Assembly (NCBI GenBank): GCA_963680875.1
Contig: OY804579.1
Coordinates: 54,016,036 to 54,080,035, forward strand
Direction of reading: 5' to 3'
Length of the DNA stretch: 64,000 bases
Source of the DNA: Bathymodiolus brooksi
Taxonomy: Eukaryota; Mollusca; Bivalvia; Mytilida; Modiolidae
Position 1 is the stretch's first letter, and every line of letters begins with the position of its first letter. Positions 12,482 to 24,211 of the stretch are shown in pieces. The notes below the pieces were generated by a model. The model saw nothing but the letters and a program-made list of their open reading frames with translations. It was not told the origin of the DNA and ran no database searches. The position numbers were made by a program, and so were the translations under genes.

Positions 12482-12592
12482 TTGGGTGGGATTTGAGAGA
12501 TGCTAAGGCCAGTCTGATGCAGATTCTTGGTTTATTGAGGTCAAAATCATGATAGCAGGCAGAGATCACCTCAAAGAAAAGTAAGTCGAAGG
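12482..12592. repeat. Non-G-rich island in the G-rich array, copy 2
   Basis: Second copy of the island at 11410. It differs mainly by a small insertion before GCAGGCAGAGA. Confidence 0.85.
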
Positions 12593-12760
12593 GGGAGGGT
12601 TGAGGATGGGAAAAAGGGAGAGGGTTTAGGGTAGGTTAAAGTGGGAGTATTCAGGGTGGGGAAACATGGGTAGGGTTATGGGTGGGAAAAAGGGGAGCGT
12701 TAAGATTGGGAAAAAAGAGAAAGGGTTAAGGGTAGGGAAAAAGGAGGAGGGTTATGGGTG

Positions 12761-13613
12761 AAAGCTATAATTGGTTGTATAGGAGTATGGTCAACACCAT
12801 ACAAATGCCTGCGTATAGAAATGGAATTTTGGTTATTAAAGAACACCATACCCCAGAATGCGGTGACACGACGGAGATTGATCGGGATACAGCCATCATA
12901 AGAATCGATCTGGAAGAGCTTGTCAACTATGGACATTTTTATTCTACTTCTACCATGAGTTGACAAGTTTTGATTGTACCGAGAAAAACGACCATGGGAA
13001 TAGTTTCTATACGCTAAGTTTTTGTTTACAAGGCATTTGGTTACAAGTAGTTTGAATTTGAGCTTATTTGGTGTTCCGCATTCAACAATTAGACACTGTC
13101 CCATAAGTGAAATTTAAATATGTAAAGTTTTTATAACCTCGTCTTTGGCTAATGTTTTTGGTGTTGGAGTGATTCAACATTTTCCAAGCTAAAACATGGC
13201 CTTGCCTTGTCGTTGGCAGCTTGGCTTGTAGGAAACAAATATATTATTTAATAAAACATTATTTGTTTCCGACTCGATATCGCAATTAAAATGACCCTTT
13301 TGGAAACTTTGATTTTTCAAAGGTGAGATTTTAATTTGGTGACTAAGAAGACCTCCCCTTCCCGTTTGTTTCTTCAGAGATGAGTGTCTAAACAAAATAG
13401 TTTACATTCTTACAAAAGAAACTTACTTTTACTTAATTTGAATAAGGGTACAAGTTACGGAGAGAAAAAAACAGACAAAAAGGGGGAGTGGGAAATCTTA
13501 AACCACCTACATGAAGATGTAGCAGGTCTCAAGTCCTGAACCAGATCTCGGATCTGGAAGTGTGAGAGAGATTTTTCCATTATTGTGTAACAAATTGATT
13601 TTAGATGAAACAT
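12761..13613. other. Unassigned region with overlapping open frames
   Basis: An open stretch on plus (about 12754-12963) includes TPECGDTTEIDRDTAIIRID, and a longer one lies on minus (13104-12700). Neither resembles a family I recognise, and the minus frame runs into the G-rich array. The region may be an unidentified dispersed repeat. From 13140 to 13600 there is nothing further. Confidence 0.3.
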
Positions 13614-13790
13614 AGGTGCGATGTGCAATCTTATGGGTGTGTTCTATAAATAGAGGTAGGTGCGATTTGCAAACTTATGGGTGTGTGCTATAAATAGAGG
13701 TAGGTGTGATGTGCAAACATATGGGTGTGTGTGCTATAAATAGAGCTGAGGGAATGTGCAAACTTGTGGGGTGTGTGCGATGTGGACTGT
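13614..13790. repeat. Minisatellite, about 44 bp unit, about 4 copies
   Basis: Units contain GTGCGATGTGCAAACTTATG, then GGTGTGTGCTATAAATAGAG. Divergence between units is moderate. CTATAAATAGAG resembles a TATA box, but it is a repeat component here and gives no support for a promoter. Confidence 0.75.
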
Positions 13791-13930
13791 ACCGCTCTCT
13801 CTATACGACTATGGTTAAGGGTGTAAGAATGCCATGTTTCCCACACCAATAACGAACTCATGGGACACAATTACGAAGTTAATTAAAACATAAAGATAAC
13901 AAAATATGATTAAGTTAGATATGTTTTTAT

Positions 13931-14200
13931 TCTCAAGCTGATCTACAAACAATAATAGATCATACAGCTGATCTACAAACAATAATATATCATACATATG
14001 TATTTAATTCTCAAGCTGATCTACAAACAATAATATATCATACATATGTATTTAATTCTCAAGCTGATCTACAAACAATAATATATCATGCATATGTATT
14101 TAATTCTCAAGCTAATCTACAAACAATAATATATCATACATATGTATTTAATTCTCAAGCTGATCTACAAACAATAATAGATCATACAAATGTGTTTAAT
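13931..14200. repeat. Minisatellite, 48 bp unit, about 5.5 copies
   Basis: Units contain GCTGATCTACAAACAATAAT, ATATCATACATATGTATTT and AATTCTCAA. The copies differ by only a few bases. Confidence 0.85.
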
Positions 14201-16640
14201 TCAAGTTTAACTGCCTCGTAAAGCAAACAAAATGACATAATCACGTTCGACTCTCTCGTGCTTTTTCAATGAAAACATCTTGTAATTTTTATCAACAACG
14301 CCAACAATAAGAAGCATATTTAACAAATTAAAACATAAACGTATAAAAAAAGGATTTCAATTGGGAAATGTGTGTAACTTTACATTGGAATTATGATAGT
14401 TCATATATATGACATAAATTATTCACCTTTTTGATTTCTATCGATGTTTTCTGTCTAGGAGTGCAAATTTTCAATGTTTTCTACTGATAAAAATCGTCGT
14501 CTGCAAAATTATCAAAATGCACTTATTTTTAGAAAATGCACGACTTGATGTGCAAGTTTTAATATATTAGAAAAGTTTTATCTACAGTTTGAATGTTTTG
14601 AAGTATTCAAGTTGTTTTATGAAAGTCGTTCGTAATTGTGTTCATTGAGGCTGGTTACATCTTCCCGTTGGTGACCCAAGGGACAGGGCCTCCAAGAGAA
14701 ATTTACTAAGGCGGAACAAGACTGCTTTGGGGCCCCGGGGACAGACTGCGACTTCTATCAAAATTGAGGATTTGAGGTCCAATAAAACCACTGGTAAACT
14801 TTCATAAATACTTTATTTCTTAATAATGGCCTTCGTGGTTACAATGTAAATGTGAGTGATGATCAACGACCAGAATTCAGAAGTCTAAGTGAATTTTACA
14901 AAATTATTTGTCTAAATAAACTAAAAATAGTTGAAAATACAAAAAAAAAGGGAAAACAATCTAAAATAAACCTTCTGTAGCTAAGGCTATGGGGCTGTTC
15001 AGAGATTCATGGACCCCTACTTGTCTCTCCGAGCCCCGGACCGATGTACCGCTAACGGAGCTAATATAAGTAATCGTTAAACATAGTACCTTTTAGTACA
15101 TTAACGATTGAAAATTGCGCTTATGTTACACTTTCTTTGACGCTTTTTAGTGTATCGAGCAAATGAAAATAGAAAACGTTGCGCTTTATTAATTGAAGTG
15201 ACACAGAAGGATCCCAGAAATATTGAAAACTTCAAAATTAAAACTACTGGCAAGAAACAAATGATGTTCTGCATCGCATGCCTTGCGACAAAATGATCTT
15301 TGTCAATGATGCAGAGAACACAAATCATTTTATGCTATAATGTTCAGCTTTTTGAAAATTTGAGAGTCAAATTTTTATTCTCTGGAATAAAACGACAACT
15401 TATCCAGTATTGATATATATACCCATTTATTTCATTGGATTACCGTCAGTTAATAAAATTCAACTACAACTGATTGGAGATCATGGTTTTTATTTTAATG
15501 AAAATATCGGTATTGTTTTTAATATTAATGTCAAGAAACATTGAAGGAATCTGGTACATATAGGAGAACAGTGCCTGTTTAATTCCTATGAAAATTAACT
15601 CCATCTGTGGTTTTGCTTTTTTTTAAATAAACTTGTATTTTAAATGTATTTATATATGCAATAATATTATTTTTTATGCAGCTGGGGAACTTTCTAGAAA
15701 GAAACAAATATTTTGTTATGTATATCATATTTTATTGAGAAAAGCTCTCTTATGACTAGTCAATATAGTATTTATCTATTTTATGCTACGTAAATAGGGC
15801 ATTGTTTTACATTGGATGTGTACTTTTAGACGCAACTGTTGCTACCATTTTAGAGGTGGCCCCTGTTGTAAAGGGATAGTTTTCCACACATATACTGAAT
15901 GCCCTTCGTGAAATCAAATTTAACTTTTTTTAGCAAAACATAATATACTTTAAAATGACACTTTTTATTTATTGTTATTTTTTATTTAGTAAATTCTTGT
16001 GGGGGCTATGAAACAATTTTCTGCTCTCGTTCCGAAAAATAACAAATGTCGAATATCAAAGTTTCATATCCGATATAATATACTAAGAACATTTGGCAAA
16101 AGTAAAATACAATTGAAAATTAACGGTAACTTACAATAAGTATTACTACTAAAGAAAACAATGTGAAACGTTGCTAAGATACAGTGTGAAATATTGCACA
16201 GATCGTTTTATATTCTAAGTGAGGACAGGGCTGTGTCCGTTATTCGTAAGATCTAATAACCAATCGGGGCCTGTTTCACCAATTTTTCTAATTGTCTCGG
16301 TATTGATGAATTTAACTAGATGTTAATTTTGTCATATACACAAATAAGTTTCTTCAATTTTGTGACTTAATCTACTACACTATAGTTTCAATTATTATAT
16401 TGCTTTATTGAATAAAAAAGATATGTTTTAATTTTAAAATGATTTTGTCAACGGATATATGCAGAAATGTTGAAATCTGCCTTCGACTATGAGTTTTGTG
16501 TATATTTCAACACAAAACGTAATAATAGTAATATGAATTTATTCTATATACTTTATTAATACATACTTAGTTCAAATAAAGGCATTTTTGTATGACCAAT
16601 ATGACCAGAAGTAAACTGTCCATATTTTCACACCCCGTGA
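14201..16640. other. Intergenic; one GC-richer patch
   Basis: No gene recognised. A patch at about 14650-14800 (GGTGACCCAAGGGACAGGG, then GGGGCCCCGGGGACAG) and another at 15010-15060 (CCGAGCCCCGGACCG) stand out from the AT-rich surroundings. They could be part of a retroelement end, but no terminal repeat pair or coding region was found. Confidence 0.35.
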
Positions 16641-16648
16641 AAATAACC

Positions 16649-16909
16649 GGTTATTGGATTACTACAAGATCATTTCCATATCGAGGCCCATATTGGTCCG
16701 GGCCAATATGGGCCTCGACTTCGTCTCGGGCCAATATGGGTGTCTCTTTTCTAGATGTCGGAAGTATGTAATAAATAGTTTAATACATGGGCATTTCCAT
16801 ACTGGCCTAGTTATCATCCCTCGACTGCGTTTCGGGCCAATATGGGGGTCTCGGGATGATAACCAGGCCAATATGGAAATGCCCATGTTTTAATCTGTAA
16901 TTAATAACC
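16649..16909. repeat. Complex fold-back element with nested hairpins
   Basis: Outer ends GGTTATTGGATTAC (16649) and GTAATTAATAACC (to 16909) are inverted. Inside lie two strong hairpins. Arms 16682-16696 and 16703-16717 (CGAGGCCCATATTGG) match exactly. Arms 16786-16820 and 16853-16887 are 35 bp with 2 mismatches. The word GGGCCAATATGGG occurs several times. Probably a MITE or fold-back transposon; no coding capacity. Confidence 0.8.
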
Positions 16910-16984
16910 AACCCATTTGTGTCACAATGTAAAGAGACTTTTAAGGTGCAATGAAGTATTGTTGGAAGTGGGCAACGTGAAGCA

Positions 16985-17275
16985 ACTTTTTTAAAAGTTT
17001 GTTGGTTGGGTTTCTGGTGTATACCGCCGCTTTCAACAATATTGCAGTTATATCGTGGCCGTCACTTTTATTTGTGGAGGAAACCGCAGTGGCCGAAGAA
17101 ACCCATCTACCTTACGCAAGTCACTGACAAACTTGATCACATAATGTTGTATACCTCGCCCTGAGCGGGATTCAAACTCACAACATTAGTGGTGATAGGA
17201 ACCGATTGCATATGTAGTTGTAAATTCAACTACCACGATTTTACCACGACGTCCCCTATTTTTAAAGTAGTGACT
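16985..17275 (-). mobile_element. tRNA-derived SINE-like repeat, family 1
   Basis: Shares its whole length with copies at 35305 (opposite orientation) and 38320. Blocks in plus-strand order: TTTCAACAATATTGCAGTT, ATATCGTGGC, GGTGGAGGAAACC-like, CACATAATGTTGTAT, GGGATTCAAACTCACAAC, GTGGTGATAGGAACC, then the tRNA-like head. On the minus strand GTTGTGAGTTTGAATCCC resembles a polymerase III B box. The orientation call rests on that box, seen more clearly at 35305. Confidence 0.65.
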
Positions 17276-19556
17276 CTTTGTAGAAATACATTATTATTCA
17301 TTTTATAAATTGATAAATACCATTAAATTACAGGGATATTCAAAAGCAAAACATGGGCATTCCAATTTTTCAGACAGCTGTATCCGAGCCCTCTTTTTAA
17401 TCAGTGAATGAACTTTATTAAAACTAAAAATAATTTTATACGATTGTAAAAAAAAATGTCAACTCCCATAATGATTTCCATGTTTCAGTACATAATGCCA
17501 GTGTGCAACTGGTATTTTAACCAATGCCTACCCTCAAATGTTTTGCTATGAGAAACCCCAAATATAAATCTGATAAAAAAAATATATTAATAGGTGCAGG
17601 ATGACCTGTGCTGATGAAAATCTGAAAGTTTCATTTGAATTCATCCAGTGGCTCGGGAATAAATACGGATAGGGCTGTCTACCCCCAATGAGGCCTAGAA
17701 CATTTAAAATATGCTTTGTAAAAGATACTCGATAAGTTTTAAATGTAACAAGTCGACTTCATATGCCAACATGTGCACATGTATACTTCAGAATGTTTAC
17801 ATGTTAACATATATACAAACCAAAGTGTACATGAGGTCCCAAACATCTCATGTACACTTTGCGATGTCGTCAAGTCATCAAAACAGCTCAACAAGATGTC
17901 ATTAAAAAGTCGATAAGTTGCAAAGCAAGTGAACAAGTTGGCTTTAAATGTGGACAAGTAGACATTCTGATATGTTAGTTTTAGAACTAACTCATCAATG
18001 GGTGTACCATATGCGTTTCCATAATATATAGTGCGTATGTTGGAATATAGTGTCATCAAAGTGTGTTGTTAATCAACTTGGTTTTTGTTTGATAGTTAAC
18101 AATGATGGAATAAAGTTCTGTTTTTAAATTCCATTAAGTGACAGATGATTATGAACATATTTAGAAGGAGAGATGACTTAGCTCATAATGTTAAGAAAAT
18201 ATATTTCAAATGATAAATTCAACATCACAATAATAAATATAGAACCATGATTTTATAAATAAAAGAGCCCGACCTCTTCTCTTATACCTTCTCCATGTTG
18301 TGAAAATAATATAAACTCTAATCACTAAATGTTAAAAATGAAATGAGGTAACATCTGATTTGATCCACACAATTTACCCGAGATATGATTTTTCATATCT
18401 CAAAATGTAAGTATTGAACCTATCTAACTCAGAAACGGAGAGGAGAGATAAGGAGACCCCTTTTATCTTTCGGAACTTCGTTTGGCTTTATGTAGAATGT
18501 CTTTAAAAAAACAATTGAATGGACCTACTCCTTTTATAATAGGAAATAAAGCACCATTGATGTTTTTCGAAAAGTCTGGATCCAGTTCTGCTTTTATTGA
18601 ATTTAATTGCTATATTTCGGATAAAGACATGAGGATTTTAATATCAACGTTCCATTGATGAGAATGTCTTTTGTGGTTTTCATCATATGGGAAAAACTGG
18701 TTTGGGTTGCGGGGAAATCGGCATCCATATTTGCTTGTATAAATGAGTCATTGAGTCTCAGTATCTTGATCAGTCGGGCAGTAGGAGCACATTTTATTTG
18801 AGATGAGGCGGATAATAGTTTTTGTAATTTATAGAAAATATGAGCGCTGCATAGCAAGGCGAACGTGCTAAGGGAGTTTAAAAACACAAATCCCCAAGAA
18901 AATTCTGATTTTTTTTGGAAAAATCCATTCAGAACATATAAACTAAATCTAATATATTTTTAAGCCATTCCAAATGTTTCACACATATGTGTACAAAATT
19001 ATAGTTTGACATTTTCAGCGAGATTGTATCATACCATTCATATGTGAAGTTTATTAATAACTGACACATAATTAATTATAAATTTTGGCAAAAATAATAT
19101 AGGGCATCCCTTCTCTTCTACCTGGGATCTATCAGCGTGTGTTGAGAGTTTTATATAACCATAAATTGGAGAGATGAAATTTTGACTACAACCAGGACGG
19201 GAAACGTAATTATAATAAAAATATCTTGGCTAGTTCATCAAGAATGAAATTATTTTCAGTTATGAAAGAATATTCTTAATTACCGCGAACAGTTAGCTTA
19301 ACGCTATTAGCTGCCATGTTCATTGTTTTAATTACTCGTACAGTAATTTGTTAAACAGCATTTAATTTGTCATAAGGAACGACAATTTGTTTTATTACAT
19401 AATGATTTTATTTAAACAATTTGATTGGCTATCATGCTGTCACCTGACATTCCGTAAAATTTGATATTGTTTGATTAAAACTCATATTGACTTGGTTTCA
19501 CTTCCGTTTTCTAACGAAATCTATAAAAAGAATCTTTTTCATTTTAATGTAATAAA
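17276..19556. other. Intergenic; one perfect hairpin
   Basis: AT-rich, without recognisable genes. A perfect hairpin has arms 17821-17835 and 17847-17861 (CAAAGTGTACATGAG and its complement) with an 11 base loop. Open frames on minus at 17739-18059 and 18603-18887 have no recognisable family features. Confidence 0.4.
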
Positions 19557-19699
19557 ACAATTACAGTCTTTTGTATCGGTCAATATGAGTTTTTATGGAC
19601 CTTAGAAATCAATATTCACCTCAGCCTAAAGGCTTCGGTCAATATCGTTTTTAAAGTCCATAAAAACTCGTATTGACCTCAACAAAAGACTATAATTGT
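19557..19699. repeat. Fold-back element, 44 bp arms
   Basis: Arms 19557-19600 and 19656-19699 are inverted, with about 5 differences. Both contain TTTTTATGGAC or its complement and GGTCAATA or its complement. The loop has a smaller hairpin around GCCTAAAGGC. A short MITE is likely. Confidence 0.75.
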
Positions 19700-20044
19700 A
19701 TAATATTTCCTCCCATTGGTTAATCAGGATATTAAATTTCGAATCTCGAATTTCAGATAATGAATCTCGAATTTCGAATGATCCTTCTGGGCTTTCGTAA
19801 TTTCCAGAAATATCTGTCTGGATCTTCAGCAACTTTACCGAATCTGGAAACATAATTTCTCTGTCAAAAGCCCTCAAACTAGTATGGGGAAAACATGCAT
19901 ATTGATTTTGTACAACTATAAATCTAGATACTTTGACAACATTTAGGAGTTGACCCTACGTTAGATATGTTATTAAGAAAAATAATGCAAGATATTTTAT
20001 AGAGAGCAGGCATTATCGTCATAAGAACAGAATTACATCATCTC
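19700..20044. other. Intergenic, nothing recognised
   Basis: AT-rich sequence with a locally repeated GAATCTCGAATTTCG word near 19740-19780. No gene or element boundary seen. Confidence 0.4.
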
Positions 20045-20460
20045 TTGTTTATTATGGTAGTATTATTAACAAAATGCTTAAACAGTGATGGTCAACTATT
20101 CCACCAATATCAATAAAACGAAAAACCACCAAGCCAGTGGTGGTAAACAATTCCTCCAACCTCAACAAAACCAACAACCACCAAGATTAAACAGGGGGTC
20201 AACAATTTCACCTACATCAACAAAATTAACAACCACAAAGTTTAGACAGTGGTTGTCAACCATTCTACCAATATTCAACAAAACGAACAATCACCTCACC
20301 TCAAATCATTGAACATAAGACCACAACATGTGACGTTGGAAATCCAGGTTCTGGCTTAGGACAGGCACAACAATGTGGCGGTGTTAAATCGATTAATAGG
20401 ATATCGACTCGTGATAATTGGATCTGCAACAGCAATACATATTTAAGCAAACGATAAAAA
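20045..20460 (-). repeat. Dispersed repeat R2 (expanded copy)
   Basis: The reverse complement of this stretch matches 33066-33275: TTTAACACCGCCACATTG, a downstream CCTAAGCCAGAACCTGGATT, ACGTCACATGTTGTGGTC, then AGGTGAGGTGATTGTTCG. In this copy the part with GTGGTTGTCAAC and AACAAAACCAACAACCACC is repeated three to four times with a period of about 60 bp. No coding capacity. Confidence 0.6.
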
Positions 20461-20507
20461 CAGATTCGCTTCCACTCAAAATAAGACCACATACCATCAC
20501 AAAAATA

Positions 20508-21173
20508 AATGACAACATAAACATGGTCAGTACAATAGGAATAAAATGATAAATGGCAACATAAACATGGTCAGTACAATAGGAATAAAATGATAAATGA
20601 CAACATAAACATAAACATGGTCAGTACAATAGGAATAAAATGATAAATGACAACATAAACATGATCAGTACAATAGGAATAAAATGATAAATGACAACAT
20701 AAACATGGTCAGTACAATTAGGAATAAAATGATAAATGACAACATAAACATGATCAGTACAATAGGAATAAAATGATAAATGACAACATAAACATGGTCA
20801 GTACAATAGGAATAAAATGATAAATGACAACATAAACATGGTCAGTACAATAGGAATAAAATGATAAATGACAACATAAACATGGTCAGTACAATAGGAA
20901 TAAAATGATAAATGGCAACATAAACATGGTCAGTACAATAGGAATAAAATGATAAATGGCAACATAAACATGGTCAGTACATTAGGAATAAAATGATAAA
21001 TGGCAACATAAACATGGTCAGTACAATAGGAATAAAATGATAAATGGCAACATAAACATGGTCAGTACAATAGGAATAAAATGATAAATGACAACATAAA
21101 CATGGTCAGTACAATAGGAATAAAATGATAAATGACAACATAAACATGGTCAGTACAATAGGAATAAAATGAT
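20508..21173. repeat. Minisatellite, 44 bp unit, about 15 copies
   Basis: Units read GACAACATAAACATGGTCAG, then TACAATAGGAATAAAATGAT, then AAAT. Variants are limited to GACA/GGCA, ATGG/ATGA and one CATTAGG. One unit has an extra ATAAAC. High homogeneity points to recent spread. Confidence 0.95.
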
Positions 21174-22184
21174 AAACAAACAATACCACACCGACGGAAC
21201 AATTCCAAAGTCAAATATCAAAATCCTAGAAAGAGGTTAAATCGAAATCCTTAATGCACAAATACATGACTGCTCACTTTCCTGACATTCCCGTATTTTG
21301 AACATTTTTGAAGGTCATATTGTTAATACTAACGTGTTCAAGGGTTGTTGCCTTATTCTGTTACACACACTAATCTTAATATGAATCCAATGATGATTTA
21401 AGAAAGGCACCTCAGAAAATAAATTGTTTTGTGCCAAAATCGTAAATTTTTGTTACCCATAAAAACTATCGGATATGATTGATACCTTAATAAAACGTGT
21501 TTCTGTAACTTATAAATGTTATGAAATGTACGCGCATCGGGGAAAAAAGGTGCAACTGCTCGTGTTTTGAGATCGATCAAGAAATGGACGCCATCTTATT
21601 AATTATCGGCATTGTTTACGGAGTTTGCCGAATCGTCATTAAATCAGTACAACAATGCAATTATTTCTTATTTTCTGTGAATCTGCTTTTAGTCGGCGTT
21701 AAATACGGACAAAGAACAATGCAAGTTTGCAGTTAATAAGCGACAAAATACAAATTATTCGTTTTTACCTGTTACTAGTAAGATCAGTTGCATACGGAGA
21801 AAGCGAGGTCAAATTATTTGCTTGCAAGGAAATAATAAATCGATGGTAATTTTCGTTCTCAAAAGGCGAAAAGTGGTACGATAAGCTGTTTAATGTGAAA
21901 TATTTACTTTTATTTCATCATTTTAAAGCTATTTACCAATTTCCAAAACATATAATTTTTTTGGTCAAAATCGTAGCTAATGCCTCTTTAAACATTTAAA
22001 TATAAAATTATGTAAGAATTTCAATTACGGAAATTTTTGTCAATGTGATTCCTGTTATTATCTTTTATACCAAGAATTATCTACAGTTCCTAAATTTACT
22101 AAGTCATGAATAATCAATAAATATATCATATTTTAGGATAACAGCAATATTTAAAACGTCAATAACATTAATTTTTATCTAAAG
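21174..22184. other. Intergenic, no gene recognised
   Basis: An open frame on plus at 21521-21736 (71 codons) includes a hydrophobic stretch ILLIIGIVYGVC, but nothing else supports it as a gene. The rest is AT-rich. Confidence 0.35.
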
Positions 22185-23710
22185 GCAACATCTCTATTAC
22201 AATTGTTAAGGCAATACATTTGCTAAAATAATACAGCAACACCTTTAGTACATTCTTATGGCAACACTTTTATTACAATCATACGGCAGCAGCTTCATTT
22301 TAATCACACGGCAACACTTTTATTACAGTGTTATGGCAACGCCATTATTACAATCATACGGCAACACCTTTATTATAATCATACGGCAACACTTTTATTA
22401 TAATCATACGACAACACCTTTATTATAATCATACGGCAACACTTTTATTATAATCATACGACAACACTTTTATTATAATCATACGGCAACACCTTTATTG
22501 CAATCTTACGGCAACATCTTTATTACAATGTTCCGGCAACGCCATTATTACAATGTTCCGGCAACGCCATTATTTCAATCATACGGCAACACCTTTATTA
22601 CAATCTTACGGCAACACCTTTATTACAATCATACGGCAACACCTTTATTACAATCATACGGCAACACCTTTATCACAACCACACGGCAGCACCTTTATTA
22701 CAATGTTCTGGAAACGCCATTATTACAATATTACGGTAACACCTTTATTACAATCTTACGGTAACACATTTATTACAATCATACGGCAACACCTTTATTA
22801 CAATCATACGGCAACACCTTTATTATAATCATATGGCAGCACCTTTATAACAATCTTACGGCAACACTTTTATTACAATCATACTGTAACACTTTTATTA
22901 CAATCATACGGTAACACTTTTATTACAATCATACGGCAAGACTTTTATTGCAATGTTCCTGCAACACTTTTATTACAATCATACGGTAACACTTTTATTA
23001 CAATCTTACTGCAACACTTTTATTACAATCATACCGCAACACTTTTATTACAATCATGCGGCAACACCTTTATTACAATCATACGGCAAGACTTTTATTG
23101 TAATCATACGGCAACACTTTTATTACAATCATACGGCAACACTTTTATTGCAATGTTCCTGCAACACTTTTATTACAATCATACGGTAACACTTTTATTA
23201 CAATCTTACTGCAACACTTTTATTACAATCATGCGGCAACACTTTTATTACAATCATACGGCAACACTTCTATTACAATCATACGGCAACACTTTTATTG
23301 TAATCATACGGCAACACTTTTATTACAATCATACGGCAACACTTTTATTGCAATCTTACGGCAACACTTTTACAATCATACGGCAACACTTTTATTACAA
23401 TCTTACGGCAACACTTTTATTACAATCATACGGCAACACTTTTATTACAATCATACGGCAACACTGTTATTACAATCTTACGGCAACACTTTTATTACAA
23501 TCATACTGTAACACTTTTATTACAATCTTACGGCAACACTTTTATTACAATCTTACGGCAAAACACTTTTATTACAATCTTACTGCAACTTCTGTATTAT
23601 ACTCATGTAACAACATCTTTATTAAGATCGTACCGTAACATCTTTATCATACTCATATGACAACATCTTTATTAAGATCGTACGGTAACAGCTTTATTAC
23701 TATCGAATGG
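22185..23710. repeat. Minisatellite, 25 bp unit, about 58 copies
   Basis: Unit CAACACTTTTATTACAATCA followed by TACGG, with variants CACCTTTATT, CTTACGG, TGTTCC and GGTAAC. Divergence rises toward both ends. A 25 bp period shifts frame every unit, and the open frames here (up to 161 codons, rich in Tyr-Tyr-Asn-His-Thr) are a result of the lack of stops in the unit. Confidence 0.95.
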
Positions 23711-23968
23711 TAACATCTCATAATGACAACAATTTAGAACAAAAATAAATACTAGTACTCGTATAATAACAAATCTGTGTAATGAGGCCTTTTATTGTCC
23801 TAAAGTGACGATAATTTTATACAAAGGAGGATACACTTAAATAATACTATTTTGAACGGAATTTGATAATCATCAGCTCACAGCAACCATTGAACCTTCA
23901 CATGAAAATCTTTTAATCGACAAATCATTACAGTAAATATGACGTAAATTAAGATCACGTGACATGTT
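23711..23968. other. Spacer, nothing recognised
   Basis: AT-rich sequence between the 25 bp array and the hAT-like block. No features. Confidence 0.4.
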
Positions 23969-23976
23969 ATTGTGTT

Positions 23977-24211
23977 CAGTGCCGTCTTAACGCATGGGCA
24001 CGATGGGCAGTTGCCGAGGTCCCCATGCTAATCTATGTTGTGTATGGCATGTTATTTAATGTTTAAACACTGAGTTTATCGGAAGTACCAATACAATAAA
24101 TATATGTTTAATTTTATCGACCATTTACATTTTTATTCCTGTGAGTGGTTGTGTAGCTAGGCCAGGGTACTGTTTTTCCTGGGGGCCTATAATGCTGTTA
24201 AGACGGCCCTG
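23977..24211 (+). mobile_element. hAT-like MITE, complete copy
   Basis: 235 bp. Left end CAGTGCCGTCTTAAC, right end GTTAAGACGGCCCTG: the inverted ends match at 13-14 of 15 positions. The interior shares GTGTATGGCATGTTATTTAA, CCATTTACATTTTTATTCC, GAGTGGTTGTGTAG and GGGGGCCTA with the copy at 27577. Without coding capacity, so non-autonomous. Left flank ATTGTGTT and right flank CGCAGTTT do not match each other. Confidence 0.7.

Larger units (their letters stand above)
7045..12760. repeat. G-rich, purine-strand minisatellite, about 5.7 kb
   Basis: Degenerate tandem repeats of roughly 20-26 bp built from GGGTTAAGGGTGGGG, AAAAGGGGGA and variants. The plus strand is almost free of C for kilobases, so one strand is about all A/G with scattered T. 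Runs of three or more G at short spacing recur throughout, which fits the G-quadruplex pattern; GGGGAAAAGGGG mirror units fit triplex-forming DNA. Telomere-like words occur, such as GGGGTTAGGGTTAAGGG at 8335 and 8365. Frames on both strands here (Gly/Lys/Arg-rich on plus, Pro/Phe-rich on minus) are consequences of composition and not genes. Confidence 0.9.

Noticed and set aside
7841..12569. Gly/Lys/Arg-rich plus-strand frames and Pro/Phe-rich minus-strand frames of 60-95 codons
   Set aside because: They come from the G-rich minisatellite, which is nearly free of stops in some frames. Repeat drift changes frame within each, and there are no domains.
13640..13745. CTATAAATAGAG as TATA-box promoters
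   Set aside because: The word is part of a tandem repeat with no gene downstream.
14650..15060. Solo long terminal repeat
   Set aside because: A GC-richer patch with GGTGACCC invites the idea, but no TG...CA ends, no partner repeat and no target duplication were found.
22498..23638. Tyr/Asn/His/Thr-rich frames up to 161 codons
   Set aside because: Translation of the 25 bp minisatellite; the three frames give overlapping repeat peptides, as expected from an array without stops.
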